Source of the DNA: Lineolata rhizophorae
Taxonomy: Eukaryota; Ascomycota; Dothideomycetes; Lineolatales; Lineolataceae
Length of the DNA stretch: 64,000 nt
Assembly (NCBI GenBank): GCA_010093515.1
Contig: MU001684.1
Location: 234,486-298,485 of the forward strand
Direction of reading: 5' to 3'
In this document: in pieces, positions 47,499 to 58,514 of the stretch
How positions within the stretch are numbered: the stretch's first letter is position 1
Layout of the letters: the number at the start of each line of letters is the position of its first letter
Made by a program: the position numbers and the translations under genes
The notes under the pieces: generated by a model
Told to the model about the DNA's origin: nothing
Seen by the model: the letters and a program-made list of their open reading frames with translations, nothing else
Databases searched by the model: none

Positions 47499-49014
47499 AG
47501 CGTGGGTGTTCTCGACCGGAGGATATCAAGAGGTTCCCACAGGAACGAGAGAAGGCCGTGGGCAGGTAGCTAGCTAGCCAGGCCGTCGGCGGCGGGGGCA
47601 CTGCCCTGAAGACAGAGTATGGTATGGGCAGGAGATGATGCGAGAGCCCTAAGAGTTGGTTTGTACGTCGGGGGTGATGGGGCTAGGTGGGCGGCAGGTT
47701 GCAGGTAATGAAGCAGTAGCACCGCGGCGCGGATCTCGAGCGATGCAAACGTGGACGGCTGGCAGAGGCGAGCATCGCGAAGAAACGAAACAAAACCTCG
47801 TGTGGCGGTCGAAGCCTCGAGGTGCGGGTGGAAGCCGGGTTCGAGAAAGCTTCGTCGTGGAGGAAGTCGTACGAGGCGATAGCAGTGGACGATGCGGAAT
47901 GCACGGCAGAAGCATGTGCCCAAGGACTGAGGCTCGAGCTCACATGGCATGGCTCGCAGAAGCCGGAGCGATGATTGGGCGGCGGGTGCGTGTCAAGGCC
48001 GCAAGTCTTTGGTGCCGACCCGTTCAAGCCACAGCCGACGGGGCCAATCATCGCGGTCCCGCCCACAACCAAAGCCACAGAAAGGACAAAGCCGCTAGAA
48101 CCGGCCTTCATCCTCGCTTTATTCCTGCCGTCTACCGTTTGCTGCATCGCTACACTCACCTAGCCAGAAGGCATGTGATGTCAGGGGCATTGTTGCGGGC
48201 CTTTGTGTTCGTTTCCTTTCCTGTTCTCCACTAAGAAATCACTATAGTATTTTTCTCTTCTGCGAACAAAAACAAAACAGTTCAAGGACCGTCCTTACAG
48301 TAGTTCTCACGTATCCCATCCATCCTCGTTTCTCACGCTCCTATCCATAGGCCTAAATATATAGAGAATGGGCAGATTCGGTGCATGTAGCATAAGGCTA
48401 GCAAATACGCCTGCAATACATATAGCCTTGCTAGGTCGTGGCGTACGAGACACACGACGGAAATATACATATCACACAAAAGTGAACCGAATGTTTTTCT
48501 CTTGAAGGGACGAAACATCCCAACAGGGAGCTACAGGTCATTTTCGCGCGAACATACAACCGTGGTCGCCCGCGAAAAGACCCCATCCCTCGCCACGTCC
48601 CGCCCGCCCACCCGCTCCCTCACTCACCGCACGCCATGTACACAGGCACAGCCACACGTAGGCATGCGGGCAGACCAGCCTAAAATCTTCCCTTTGGAAC
48701 CGCGCCCTTCATCTAAGTAATGGAAACCCTGAGCCAGGCCAAAAGCGTCCCACAAAAGCCGTTTCGAAGAAACGCTCGACCCCGCCCTTAGACACGAAAA
48801 AAAGAAAGAAGGAAACGGCTCCTCCATTCTCCCCCTCTTGCCTTTCCCGGAAAAAAGAGACGGGCAGAGAGAGAGAAAGCGAGAGAGAGAAGAGAAAAGA
48901 AACGAACACAGCTCCCGCTCCTGGCCCCGCTCCGGCCGCCATCCCTTCCCTCCGTTTCCAATGTGTCAAGATGGAAGGGGAGGAAGTCGTCGCGGGAAAA
49001 GGAAACAGCCCTGT
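47499..49014. other. intergenic region between RRN7 and eIF5A
   Basis: About 1.5 kb containing the RRN7 promoter and the eIF5A 3' flank. A purine-rich GAGAGAGAAAGCGAGAGAG stretch lies near 48868-48895. No gene supported. Confidence 0.5.
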
Positions 49015-50158
49015 TTAACCGGTCTTGGGAGCTTCCTTGGCGTCGACAGCCGCCTCTTCGCCCATTGCGGTGAGGACGATGACGTCTGCAGAAGTAAACA
49101 GTGAGTCATTCGATTGCCGGGACCGCGGAAAAGTTGGATGCATGTAGGAGTAAGGAATAGGTCACTCGACTGATGGGACAATGGGAAATGTGTATGTGTG
49201 CATGCGCGTATGCATGTATGAACGGGATACCGCTACCGTGGAGCAAGGGAAAACATACTGGTGTCTTTCTCGTCCTCGCGGAAGAGCTTGTTGATCTTGT
49301 CGCCGACTTCGCCTTCGGGGAGCTTGACATCATCCTTAGTGGCGCCGTCGTCGGACATGAGCGAGAGGAAGCCGTCATCGGTAACATCGAGCTATACGAA
49401 CGGCGCGAGACAAGTTAGCCATTTTCCGTTCAGCGTATGCCACAGATTAATTTCGAGAGAACCAGATGGTCAGAAAACTCACCAGCTGATATTCCTGGCG
49501 CTTGACATTGGGGACATCCATGTTGTGGGTCGAAGGGCAAAGATCCTCGAGCTTCTTGCCGGTGAAGATGTCGATGGCGGTCAAATGGACCTTTGCGTGG
49601 CCGTGCTTGCCCGTCTTGGAGGTGCTCATCTCGACAATCTTGCAGGGGCGGTTCTTGATGACGACGAAGCCGTTCTTGCGCAGCGCCGAGCACTGCATCG
49701 GGAACGTGAGGGACGCGCCCGCGTCGGCGCTCTCGAACTGGTGATCATGCTGGGCCTTTGCGCCGCGGTCATGATCGCGCTTGCGTCCGCCTGGGGGGTG
49801 GTTCGTCACCACCACGGGCGAGCAAGGCGAGGGACCGAATAGTTAGCCACCCGGTGTCTTATACTGATGACGATGTAGATGCTTGCAGGACGGGAAACTT
49901 TGCCTTGCGTGCAGCCCCTCCCCCCCTTCCTCCTCCTCCCCCCGTGGACATGTGGGGCTAGAGGAAGATACAAGGCAAAAGGTTCTCCCCGGATGGAATA
50001 TTCGGAGACGAGGAGAGTTGCGATGCAAGTTTCCTTGTGGTGGCCTTCGGCGCACAAGATGGTCGATAGAGGTGAGGAGCTGGCAAGGGGAAGGGAAAAA
50101 AATTTCCGAACAAAAGGCCCAACGCAAATGGAACTCTGCAACTCACATCGTCCGCCAT
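49015..50158 (-). CDS. translation factor eIF5A
   Basis: Four exons: 50158-50147 (only ATG GCG GAC GAT), 49755-49483, 49391-49259, 49085-49015 (162 aa). The sequence is unmistakable: [20 protein letters not shown], then [16 protein letters not shown], where the Lys of TGKHG (about residue 54) is the hypusine site, and [17 protein letters not shown]. The C-terminal OB-fold follows ([34 protein letters not shown]). It promotes elongation at poor peptidyl-transfer sequences and termination. The tail [14 protein letters not shown] is fungal. The first intron (50146-49756, about 390 bases) is long for the window and could hold regulatory sites. Divergent with VPS52. Confidence 0.96.
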
Positions 50159-50696
50159 GTTGACAAATTGGCACTTGCAAGGAACTGTGAAAATAAAAAG
50201 GGCACTCGTTGGAGGGAGAAGGCCGTCGAGCAAGAAGAGGAGAAAAATGGCAGACTCGGCGGGCCGTCAAAAGAAAGCACGAGAGGGACGGCGGGTGAGC
50301 GGCTTTAGGAGGACGGCAAAGAGTAGGGAAGAGGGAAAAGGCGGGAGGGGTTGTGGGCGAGCAGGCGGCGAGCGGCCGGATTGCCCCGCAGCGGCTCCCG
50401 CCAAGCCGCTTCGGGTCCTAGCGCCAGCCAAGCATCCGGCGCCCGGCAAAACCACTTGTTCCCGTCCGCGCATGGGCGCTGCGTATCGACCGCAAGCAGC
50501 GACAGCAACACCAAACACCCACAACCCCACCGCAAAGACGCGCCGGCTTCCGCGACGCGCTCTCCCACTCTGGCACTTACCCGCGGCGTAGCTTCGCCTA
50601 ATTCGCCGTTCCTTTCTCCTAAACAATGCTCCTATAACTACCGCGCAGCTCACAGCCCTCACCACTTCCCACCACCACCACACCAGTCGACCAACC
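50159..50696. promoter_or_regulatory. divergent promoter region eIF5A / VPS52
   Basis: 538 bases between two divergent start codons. A GC-rich centre is flanked by A/G- and C/T-rich leaders. A CTCCTATAACTACC stretch near 50628-50641 is TATA-like for VPS52. No gene is seen within. Confidence 0.45.
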
Positions 50697-53292
50697 ATGT
50701 GGCTCGACCGCTTCACCCCCTCCTCCTCCCAGGCCTCGCCCGCCGCCACCCCTCGCTCCTTCTCCCCGGCCCCGCGCCGAGGCCCCTACCTCGCTCCCGA
50801 CGCCAACGCCACCACCTCCGCCTCGCGCGGCGCCGCGCCGCAACGCCCGTCCTTCGGGCCCCGCTCCTCGTCCCTCAGCCTCGTCTCCAACAACTCGTCC
50901 ACGACCAGTCTGCCCGGCGCCGCGGCGGGCAGGCAGTCCATCTCGGGGGGGCCGTCGCAGCGGCGGCCAGCGGCGGCCGGCGGCGAGGCCGTGGGAGTGC
51001 CGGATCCGGTGGCGGTGCTGGAGGGAATCATGGGGAGGCCGCCGAGGGGGAAGAAGGAGGGAGGAGGCGAGAAGATCGAGAGACCTGAAAGGTTGGTGGA
51101 GGAGATTGACTTTAAAGGGTTGAGCTTGACGGAGTTTGTTGACACGGAGGGGAAGGACGGGAAGGCGGCGGCGCCGAAAGCGAGGGATGTACATAGGTAT
51201 AGTGTGCAGTCGGTCGAGGAGTGTACGTATGCGAATCCTCTGATGTTTGATTTTCTCACACACGCTCTCACTCTTTCCCTATGAACTCGAACTCGTGTGA
51301 TGCTTGTGCTTATTGTGTTTTTATCGTGTTTTTAGATGACAAGGAGAAGGACAAGTTTGAGGACTTGCACAAGTCTATCCTGGTACAGTTTCCTTTTCCC
51401 ACTCCCCGACAAAACCCCACGCACAACAACCCAAGCCTTCGATCTCTAACCTGAAGCTCTTCCGCCAGGCCTGCGACGACGTGCTCAAATCCGTCGAGAC
51501 GTACCTCACAGGCTTCCAGGCGGACCTGGGCGCCGTGTCGGCCGAGATCGAGACGCTGCAGACGCGGTCATCAGCGCTAAACACGAAGCTAGAAAACAGG
51601 AAGGTGGTGGAGAAGCTACTAGGGCCAGCCGTGGAGGACGTGGGTGTTGCGCCGGCCGTAGTGTACAAAATCGCCGAGGGCCCCATAGATGACTCGTGGC
51701 CGGTGGCACTGCTGGAGCTGGAGAAGAAGGTCAAAGCGATCGAGGCGAAGGAGAAGGAGCGGAACGAGATCAAGGCTATTGACGATCTGAAGCCGCTGCT
51801 GGAGAACTTGACGAACAAGGTACGGAACTTGACCAGCAGTATCTCCTTCCACTTGTTCCGCCCCTTAACTTCGACCCACCCCTCCTCATCCTCAAAGGGG
51901 CATGTCTAACCACTTTGTGTTCAGGCCATCGAACGCATCCGCGACTTCCTCATCGCGCAGATCAAGGCCCTGCGGTCCCCCAACATCAACGCCCAAATCA
52001 TCCAGCAGACGGGCTTCCTCAAGTACAAGGACCTGTTCGCCTTCCTAGCCCGCCGCCACCCGCAGCTAGCGGGCGAGATCGCCCAGGCCTACGCCAACAC
52101 CATGCGCTGGTACTACGCCGCTCACTTCGTCCGCTACCAAAAGGCTCTCGACAAGCTCCGTATCCACCACATCGACCGCCACGACGCCATCGCAAACTTT
52201 GACGAGAGCGGGCGGCGTCTAGCCGGCGGCGGCGGCAGCAGCGGCGCATCTGGGTCTGGGGCCGCGGGTCTCCTGGGCCTCGGCGGCGGCGGCGCGTTCG
52301 GTGGTCTTGGAGGTAGCGGGGGAGTAGCCGGAGGCGGCCACACTGGAGGAACACCGCATGATGCGTTCGTCCTGGGCCGCCGCATCAACGTGCTGCGGGA
52401 CCCGCCGACAGCGGCGCTGACGGCCTACGTGGCCGACGAGGACACCAGCGCACACTACTTGGAAGTGCCCTTCCAGTCCTTCAACCTCGCCCTCATCGAC
52501 AACGCCAGCTTCGAATACACATTCCTGTCCTCCTTCTTCTCGCCCTTGTACCCCTCCGCGTCGGCGCTAGGCCGCCTCTTCACCTCCATCTTCGACCCGG
52601 CCTTCGCCCTCGGCAAGGCCCTCACCGCCCGGCTGACGGCCGAGCCCCCGCACAGCCCGCCCCAGGACGCCCTCGGCTTCCTGCTCGCCATCCGCATCAA
52701 CCAGCGCCTGCAATTTGCGCTGCAGCGCCGCCGCGTCCCCGCCGCCGACGCCTACACCAACGCCACCAACCTCCTGCTCTGGCCCCGCTTCTCCCAGGTG
52801 CTCGACCTGCACGTCGACTCGGTGCGCCGCGCCGCCGCCGCCCTGCCCGCCCGCCCGCCCGGCGTCGGCTCCGCCGCCGCCGCCCTCGTCGGCGCCGCCG
52901 CCCCGGGCTCCTCCACCGGCGGCGGCGCCGGCGGCGACCCCGCGGCCAGCACCGCGCCCCTCCCGCTGACGCAGCGCTTCGCGCACTTCGCGGCGTCGGT
53001 TCTGACGGTCGCGGCCGAGTCGGCGGGAGCAGCCGGCGGCGGCGGCGGCGGCGGCGGTGGCGGCGAGGAGGAGGAGGAGCCCGTGGGACGCGGCCTCGCG
53101 CGCCTACGGGACGAGGTCGAGCGCTACTTGAACAGGGTGGCGGCTGGCATGAGGGATAGGCGGAAGAGGGATAGGTTTTTGGCGAATAATTATGCGTTGG
53201 TGGGGACGATTCTGGAGGGCGTGCCGGGACGGACGGCCGGGGAGTGGAGGGTGTGGTGTGAGGGGGTGAGGGGGGCGGCGGAAGGAGGGTAG
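50697..53292 (+). CDS. vps52: GARP complex subunit Vps52
   Basis: Four exons: 50697-51222, 51336-51382, 51469-51819, 51925-53292 (763 aa), phases closed. The N-terminus (about 110 aa) is Ser/Pro/Ala-rich. Conserved Vps52 blocks follow: RLVEEIDFKGLSLTEFVDTE, DKFEDLHKSIL, the coiled coil DDVLKSVETYLTGFQADLGA / IETLQTRSSALNTKLENRK, then RIRDFLIAQIKALRSPNINA, IIQQTGFLKYKDLFAFLARR and TMRWYYAAHFVRYQKALDKL. After these come a Gly/Ser-rich insertion (about 52215-52350) and the C-terminal helical part with VPFQSFNLALIDNASFEYTF-like sequence and Ala/Gly low-complexity loops. GARP tethers endosome-derived vesicles at the trans-Golgi network. The eukaryotic core residues are intact; extra length is from low-complexity inserts. 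Confidence 0.92.
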
Positions 53293-54051
53293 GGCAGAGT
53301 GGAGGGGTGAGGGATGGATTGTTGGTTGCTTGTGGAGGGGATTGGTCGGTGGGTAATGTTTGATTGTGGTTTCGGGCTCGAGGTCGATGTTGATGGGTTT
53401 GCGATGTGTAGCATATTGGAGGCCTCGAGTGTGGGAAGAGGTGACAGACTCTGGGATACAATCCATAGCCTTCTACTCCAATCCTAGCCGTAGGTAGGCA
53501 GCGGACAAGCGTTTGTCCTGCTCCGTCCAACAGTAATTGACCAGGGCAGACTAATGGCCCAGGGGAAGGGAGACTACCAGGCTCAAGGAAACAATGGCAC
53601 GGAACCTGAGTGAAGAACATTACGCTGCATCGACTGTTCGTCGAGCAACACTTACCACGAATCTGCGTAAAGTCGGCTTGAATGAACGTCATGTATTGTG
53701 TAAAAGTATACACTACAGTATAGGTTGCGGGTTGTTCCTATTCCTCCCTAGCTTACTCCTAACCACATCTCCTACTCCATAACAAAAGAGCATCTAGTTG
53801 GGACAGCAATTTGACAGGTAATTCTTCCACAATCATGATCAAGCACGGAAGCCAATAAATTGATGACCACTGGACTATGTTTCGAATTTAGTAGTTGAAC
53901 CATTACTTGTAGCTAGCCGATAAGTCGTCATACGTCAGAGTAAGAGTCGAGCAGTTGTATAAATTAGAAATGAAAGTCAGAGAGAGAAGAAAGGCCGGAT
54001 TGTAATAGAGGCCTAACGATTGAAGAGCAAAGTGTAGCACCCTTCATCCCC
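53293..54051. other. intergenic region between VPS52 and the HET gene (tail to tail)
   Basis: 3' flanks of two convergent genes. Nothing else recognised. Confidence 0.5.
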
Positions 54052-56479
54052 TCAGTAAAGAAAGACATTCTTCCATTGAGGTCCTAGTTCAAGAGACTTA
54101 TCCAATGCATCTTTGTGTAGGAGCCCTAACCCAACCCTTTCGCTCAGGCAAGGCCGTCCACCTTCAGCATCGTCGTCGTCCACTACTTTGGGAGCGATCA
54201 TCATGACGTTGAAATAATCCCACGCATGCCAATAGGGCCCGATGTGCTCCCCGTCAACACCAGGTAGTTGTTTTGAGGGCCAGTACGGCCTATCTAACCC
54301 AGCAGCTTCAGCTGCGCCCTCCCGGTCGAGTTCAGACGTTGTGTTTGGCGACGCGTATGAAAGCAAGATGAGTTCATGCGGTTCTGACTTGCCGTTTGCC
54401 GTGTCCGGCGTCGATTTCGGGAGCGTGCTATTCCAAATAATTCCGCACTTTGTATTGTCACGGTCGCAAAGCAGCAGTGTGTTCGATTCTTGGCGATGGT
54501 GTGTCACCAGTTTGGAGGGAAGGACGCGGTAACAAACACTCAGTGTCGAGAAGCAGAGTGTCCCTAAGGGTAGACGCATTTTTGTCGTGGTGAAAGTTTC
54601 TGACCGCGGTTGGCTCGAATTCTGCGAGAGAAACCTATTGTTCATCGACCTTCCGTACGGGTTGCCTGCTAAAGGTATGCCGTAAGTAGGACAGTCCTCC
54701 TCTTCCTCCACGTCGTCCTCGTCGTCACTAGTAACAACTTCATCAACATCACTCGAGAGCTGCTCCCCTTCTTGGTTAGTTTCTATGGAACGCTCCTTCA
54801 GTGCTTCCTCAACGAGGGGTGAAATAGCAGCATCGTCTCTTTCTGGGTGCCACACAAGCTCGACCTTACCATCACCGGTTACAATATACCACTCAATCCA
54901 TGTCCTGTGCAAAAGCCATCTTTGATCATCATCTGGCCAGGAGACATTCGCTGGGAGAACGTGTCCTTCAAACCCCATCATGGACCAACTGGGAAATAGT
55001 TCCCTTCGCGTCACCTTAAGCACGCTGTCCCAGAGAAGCGCCCAATCAAACACAGCTGCAGGTGCACCGTACCAAACTCTTGTGTTGTGTAGCGATGTTG
55101 CTGTTGCTTTCTGAATGCCAGCGAAAGCGTTCAGAGCGTCCGATGGATACGTGAGGTTTCTCTCCAGGTATGCGGTCAAATGTTGCTCGTACCTCTTCAG
55201 CGGGGCTGGATTCATTGTTCGACCTAGAGTGTTGGCGCTTTCGAACGGCTTCACGAGATCCGTCTCCGCCATCACATCTTCACGCCAGACTGCCGCGCGG
55301 CAGTGGAAAGAGCACATGCCGTTGAGGAAGACAAGACAACGAGAAGAGAGGCACCCTTCTTGGTAACTACAGGCATGAGTTAGCGCGTCGATGTGATCAA
55401 CAACATCTGATGGCGGCTTCATACGTCCAGCCTCGCTTTGCGTGGTCACAGTTCATGAGCTCATCAGCGAGCTCTGTTAAGACCCCAAGGTGTAAGCCGT
55501 TGCCCAAGTCTTCCATCGGAAACATCCTACCGTTGGAATCACTTCCTGCGAGGCCTGAAAGGCCAGCTTGGGCGTGATTTCCGGACGCGGCCACGACGGT
55601 AAGTTCAGCGTGTCCGTACACGGCATCCATGTTGGATATGAGCAGGTCCTTGGTGTTTTTGTCGTCCTGGACAATACACAAGGAGTCTGCCCAGAGGAAC
55701 GGAAGGCCCAGTTCTCTAGTCACCTCGATGGCGTCGCGGATTGTCTTTGGCACTAGGACCCTTTGAAACGCGCCCGGCTCCGAAAACTGCGCCAGAGTCG
55801 CCTTCGTCGCCACGGGTCGGTTCGTTTGGCCCCAAACATAGCTCAGCGCGGCGTACTGGCTCACCCTTTCGGCCGGTGAGCTGAACGGTAGAGGAACCAG
55901 GCAGTACTTCTGCACATCAATGACAAGGAACCCCGGGAGCTGCGCCGGATGGGCCGGTATGTTGAGGTACGTCTTCACGCACGACTGGCCATGCTCTTTG
56001 CGGCACCGCCCCAGCCACCCTCTCGCCATATCCAAATCGACGTGCTCAGCAAGCGACCTGCCACGCAAGAAGCCGCGAGACCCAGACGCGGGCCCAGTGC
56101 CATCTCCGCCCCCGTCGACCAATTGGATGGCGTGGCTCTCAGTGCTTCCCGCTTTATTGAGTTTCGGGTAGAGCGCCGAGCCGTAGTACGTCTCTGATTC
56201 GGCCGTGATTGGGTCGTATTCCGTGTTGTTCTGGCTCCACGACATCTCCCACGAAGCCACATCTGCCTCATCTGGCAGCGGCCGGGGGTCCCTGCTCCGC
56301 TCATTGCGTCCTAGCGCTTCGAGAATCAGCCGGCAGAGCGGGCACCGCGCTTCGTTTGCTCGCAGCTCCCCTAGCGTGCCGGCGGCGATCACCTTGCCAT
56401 ACTTGTCGTCAGGGACAAACGGGGGACTCTCGAAGTCCGTGCGCGTGAGTTTGAGCGAAGTGCACTTGGAGCAAAGCAT
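54052..56479 (-). CDS. HET (heterokaryon incompatibility) domain protein
   Basis: Two exons, 56479-55425 and 55366-54052 (789 aa), joined by a 58-base intron with a CTAAC branch site in phase 2. Splicing turns GWT|YEAAI... into GWTYQEGCLSSRCLVF, the third HET block. It starts MLCSKCTSLKL, a Cys pair followed by CPLCRLILEALGR as in many HET proteins. Block 1 is YAALSYVWGQ and block 2 LPFLWADSLCIVQDD, with SNMDAVYGHAELTVVAASG between blocks 2 and 3. The C-terminal half is not a known domain to me; it has an acidic run near 54700-54770 (DEDDVEEEEDCP). HET proteins trigger cell death when genetically different hyphae fuse, or act in fungal innate immunity. No partner (NLR or SesB-like) is adjacent. 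Confidence 0.88.
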
Positions 56480-57632
56480 TATTATCGAGGACCCTGCGCT
56501 ATAGTGGTACGGAACGGGAAGTCTAAAAAGCGAAAGCCGTTTAGCTTGCAAAATGAATGATTCAAATTATATTCAAGGCTGCTGGCTGGTGGGGCAGAAA
56601 ATATTTTCTGTTCTATATTGTCTGATTGGTGCAGGTTTTTTTCGCGAGCCATCTTGGCGGGGCGAATCGTGAGGCCTAGGGCGAAGACGTCCGTGTTTCG
56701 GAGCTGACAAGTAGTCGTGTTACCTGGACCTCATTCTGTGCCGCCGTATGCACTGGATCGATCGGCCGCTTACCTGGCCTGCATGCGATCCCCCCGTTCC
56801 CAATTGGCGGACATGAATATACGGTCCAAATGTAGTTCCATTAAAATTCACTTGTACCTATTGTATATGAGAGTATATGATGCCACTGCAAATAGTTTGC
56901 CATACAGAAATAAGTGACAACCACTTTACGGCGTTGGTGTATCTGCTACCCCTGACCTCCTGTGGCTATTGGGAGACATCACATTCCTGGAGCTGCGAGG
57001 AGAGATAGCTAGAGGTACGGTCCAGTAACATCAGTACCTACATCATTCACATGTGAGCATTGTGCTACACCAGTAGCGCTTATCCTCGCATAGTACAAGT
57101 GTAAAAAGCGCCTCGTAAATTTGACAAGCCGTGTAGCAAGGAAACAAGGGTTCGTGAAGTACGCAGCAATGGTTTAACAGCTCCTGTCTAGCGCCAAAGA
57201 TAGAAGTCCCTGCCACACTTTTGCTTTAAAGTTGCTCTGTATTTTTGGCACTTTCTTTTGTAAAATATACTTATCTACGTGCAATAGGTTTGGACGCAAA
57301 CTTCTGCAGTCTCAAAATTTAGTACAAGGTGCCAAGCCCCCTTTTGGCCAAGAATTTCGTTTCACCCATAGTTTGCGATTATTTTATTCAAATCTGCGGC
57401 GACAGCTAAATCTAGGTTGGACGAGCAGTTTGACAGATCAGTCTCGCTCGATTTGGTCGAGTCATCCCGTGAATTCAGTCTGTTCAATCCGAACCAGGTA
57501 CCGCTACTTGAAGGCTTTGTCGCTGTATCTACACGATAATACTCGTGAGTCATTGGCGAGGTTGGGGACAGAAAAAAAGCGGCCCATTGGCCATAGACAG
57601 ACACAACCACCTCGAACTATTATCAAAATACG
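56480..57632. other. intergenic region 5' of HET gene
   Basis: Divergent promoter region of about 1.15 kb, AT-richer than the housekeeping block. Overlapping frames near 57232-57720 show no family resemblance. Confidence 0.5.
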
Positions 57633-58514
57633 ATGTCTTCCCAAGGAAACTCTAGCAGAATGTTCAACGAACTCCACATCTCCAGTCCGAGTGATGACCG
57701 GAGAGAGTATCAGAGCTTAGACCGAGAAGACTTTTTGCGGGAAGCAGAGGAATGTCGGCGTGAACAAGTTATGGACAGCTCTTTTACGATAAGATACCAC
57801 CCTATTCTAGAGCACGATATCCTAAACATGCTCGACGAAAGCTCCCGAGACAGGGATCCTCAAGCGCTGAACAGCGTTTTGGAGCGCCTCAGTGCTAACA
57901 GGCGTCAAATGGTAGTTGTGCACTGCCCTGAGGCTCAGACAAGTCCGCGCGATGTGTCCAGAATCGAAGCTTTAGGTCCTGCCCTGGTCGCAGAGCATCC
58001 ACAAGAGGTCGGTCAAGCCATCTACCATGGCTGCTCGATCCTTCAAAGTGCGAGTCTCGCGGACCCTGACTTCTATGTCAGAGAGCTTCGCGAAGGAATA
58101 ATCAACTTGCTTTACGACCTCATACGACAGCTTCTCCCTATCTTTGACGTCTGCAGTCCGCGGCTAGACGATGTTCTGCGCAACTTGACCATGTGCGACG
58201 GAACGTTCCAAACAATAAATTCTGCTCTTGAGGCCCTTGAAGAACTGCTCAATCGAACACCAACCTTGCAAACAATTGTTATCCACAATATCACTCTGTT
58301 CGATCAGACCACAGCTTTGGCCCGCATCATGGATATGCTGGTCGCGAGGATGGTAATGTCATCTCGCCCATACACCCCGCTTCGATTGGTGTTTACAGTA
58401 GCCGGATCTGCAAGGCCGCTCGAGCGCTGGCAATCCGCCAGTTCCTGGATCCACGCGCCCCCGCTACACCAGGACCTCGATCAGAGATTTGGAGAGATGA
58501 ATTTGGACGATTGA
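57633..58514 (+). CDS. uncharacterised protein, resembles C-terminal half of a STAND-type NTPase domain
   Basis: Single exon of 293 aa with a natural composition. N-terminal 50 residues are polar. The body has alternating helices and strands. One stretch (PTLQTIVIHNITLFDQTTAL, nt about 58258-58317) looks like the Walker B strand of fungal NACHT/STAND proteins (usually TIVIDGLDLFD), but the acidic Asp is His. A following PLRLVFTVAGSARPLE looks like the sensor-1 strand. No Walker A is found upstream. It might be a decayed or partner-type member of the fungal STAND repertoire, next to a HET gene. This is inference; the family is not recognised with confidence. Confidence 0.55.
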   Translation: MSSQGNSSRMFNELHISSPSDDRREYQSLDREDFLREAEECRREQVMDSSFTIRYHPILEHDILNMLDESSRDRDPQALNSVLERLSANRRQMVVVHCPEAQTSPRDVSRIEALGPALVAEHPQEVGQAIYHGCSILQSASLADPDFYVRELREGIINLLYDLIRQLLPIFDVCSPRLDDVLRNLTMCDGTFQTINSALEALEELLNRTPTLQTIVIHNITLFDQTTALARIMDMLVARMVMSSRPYTPLRLVFTVAGSARPLERWQSASSWIHAPPLHQDLDQRFGEMNLDD

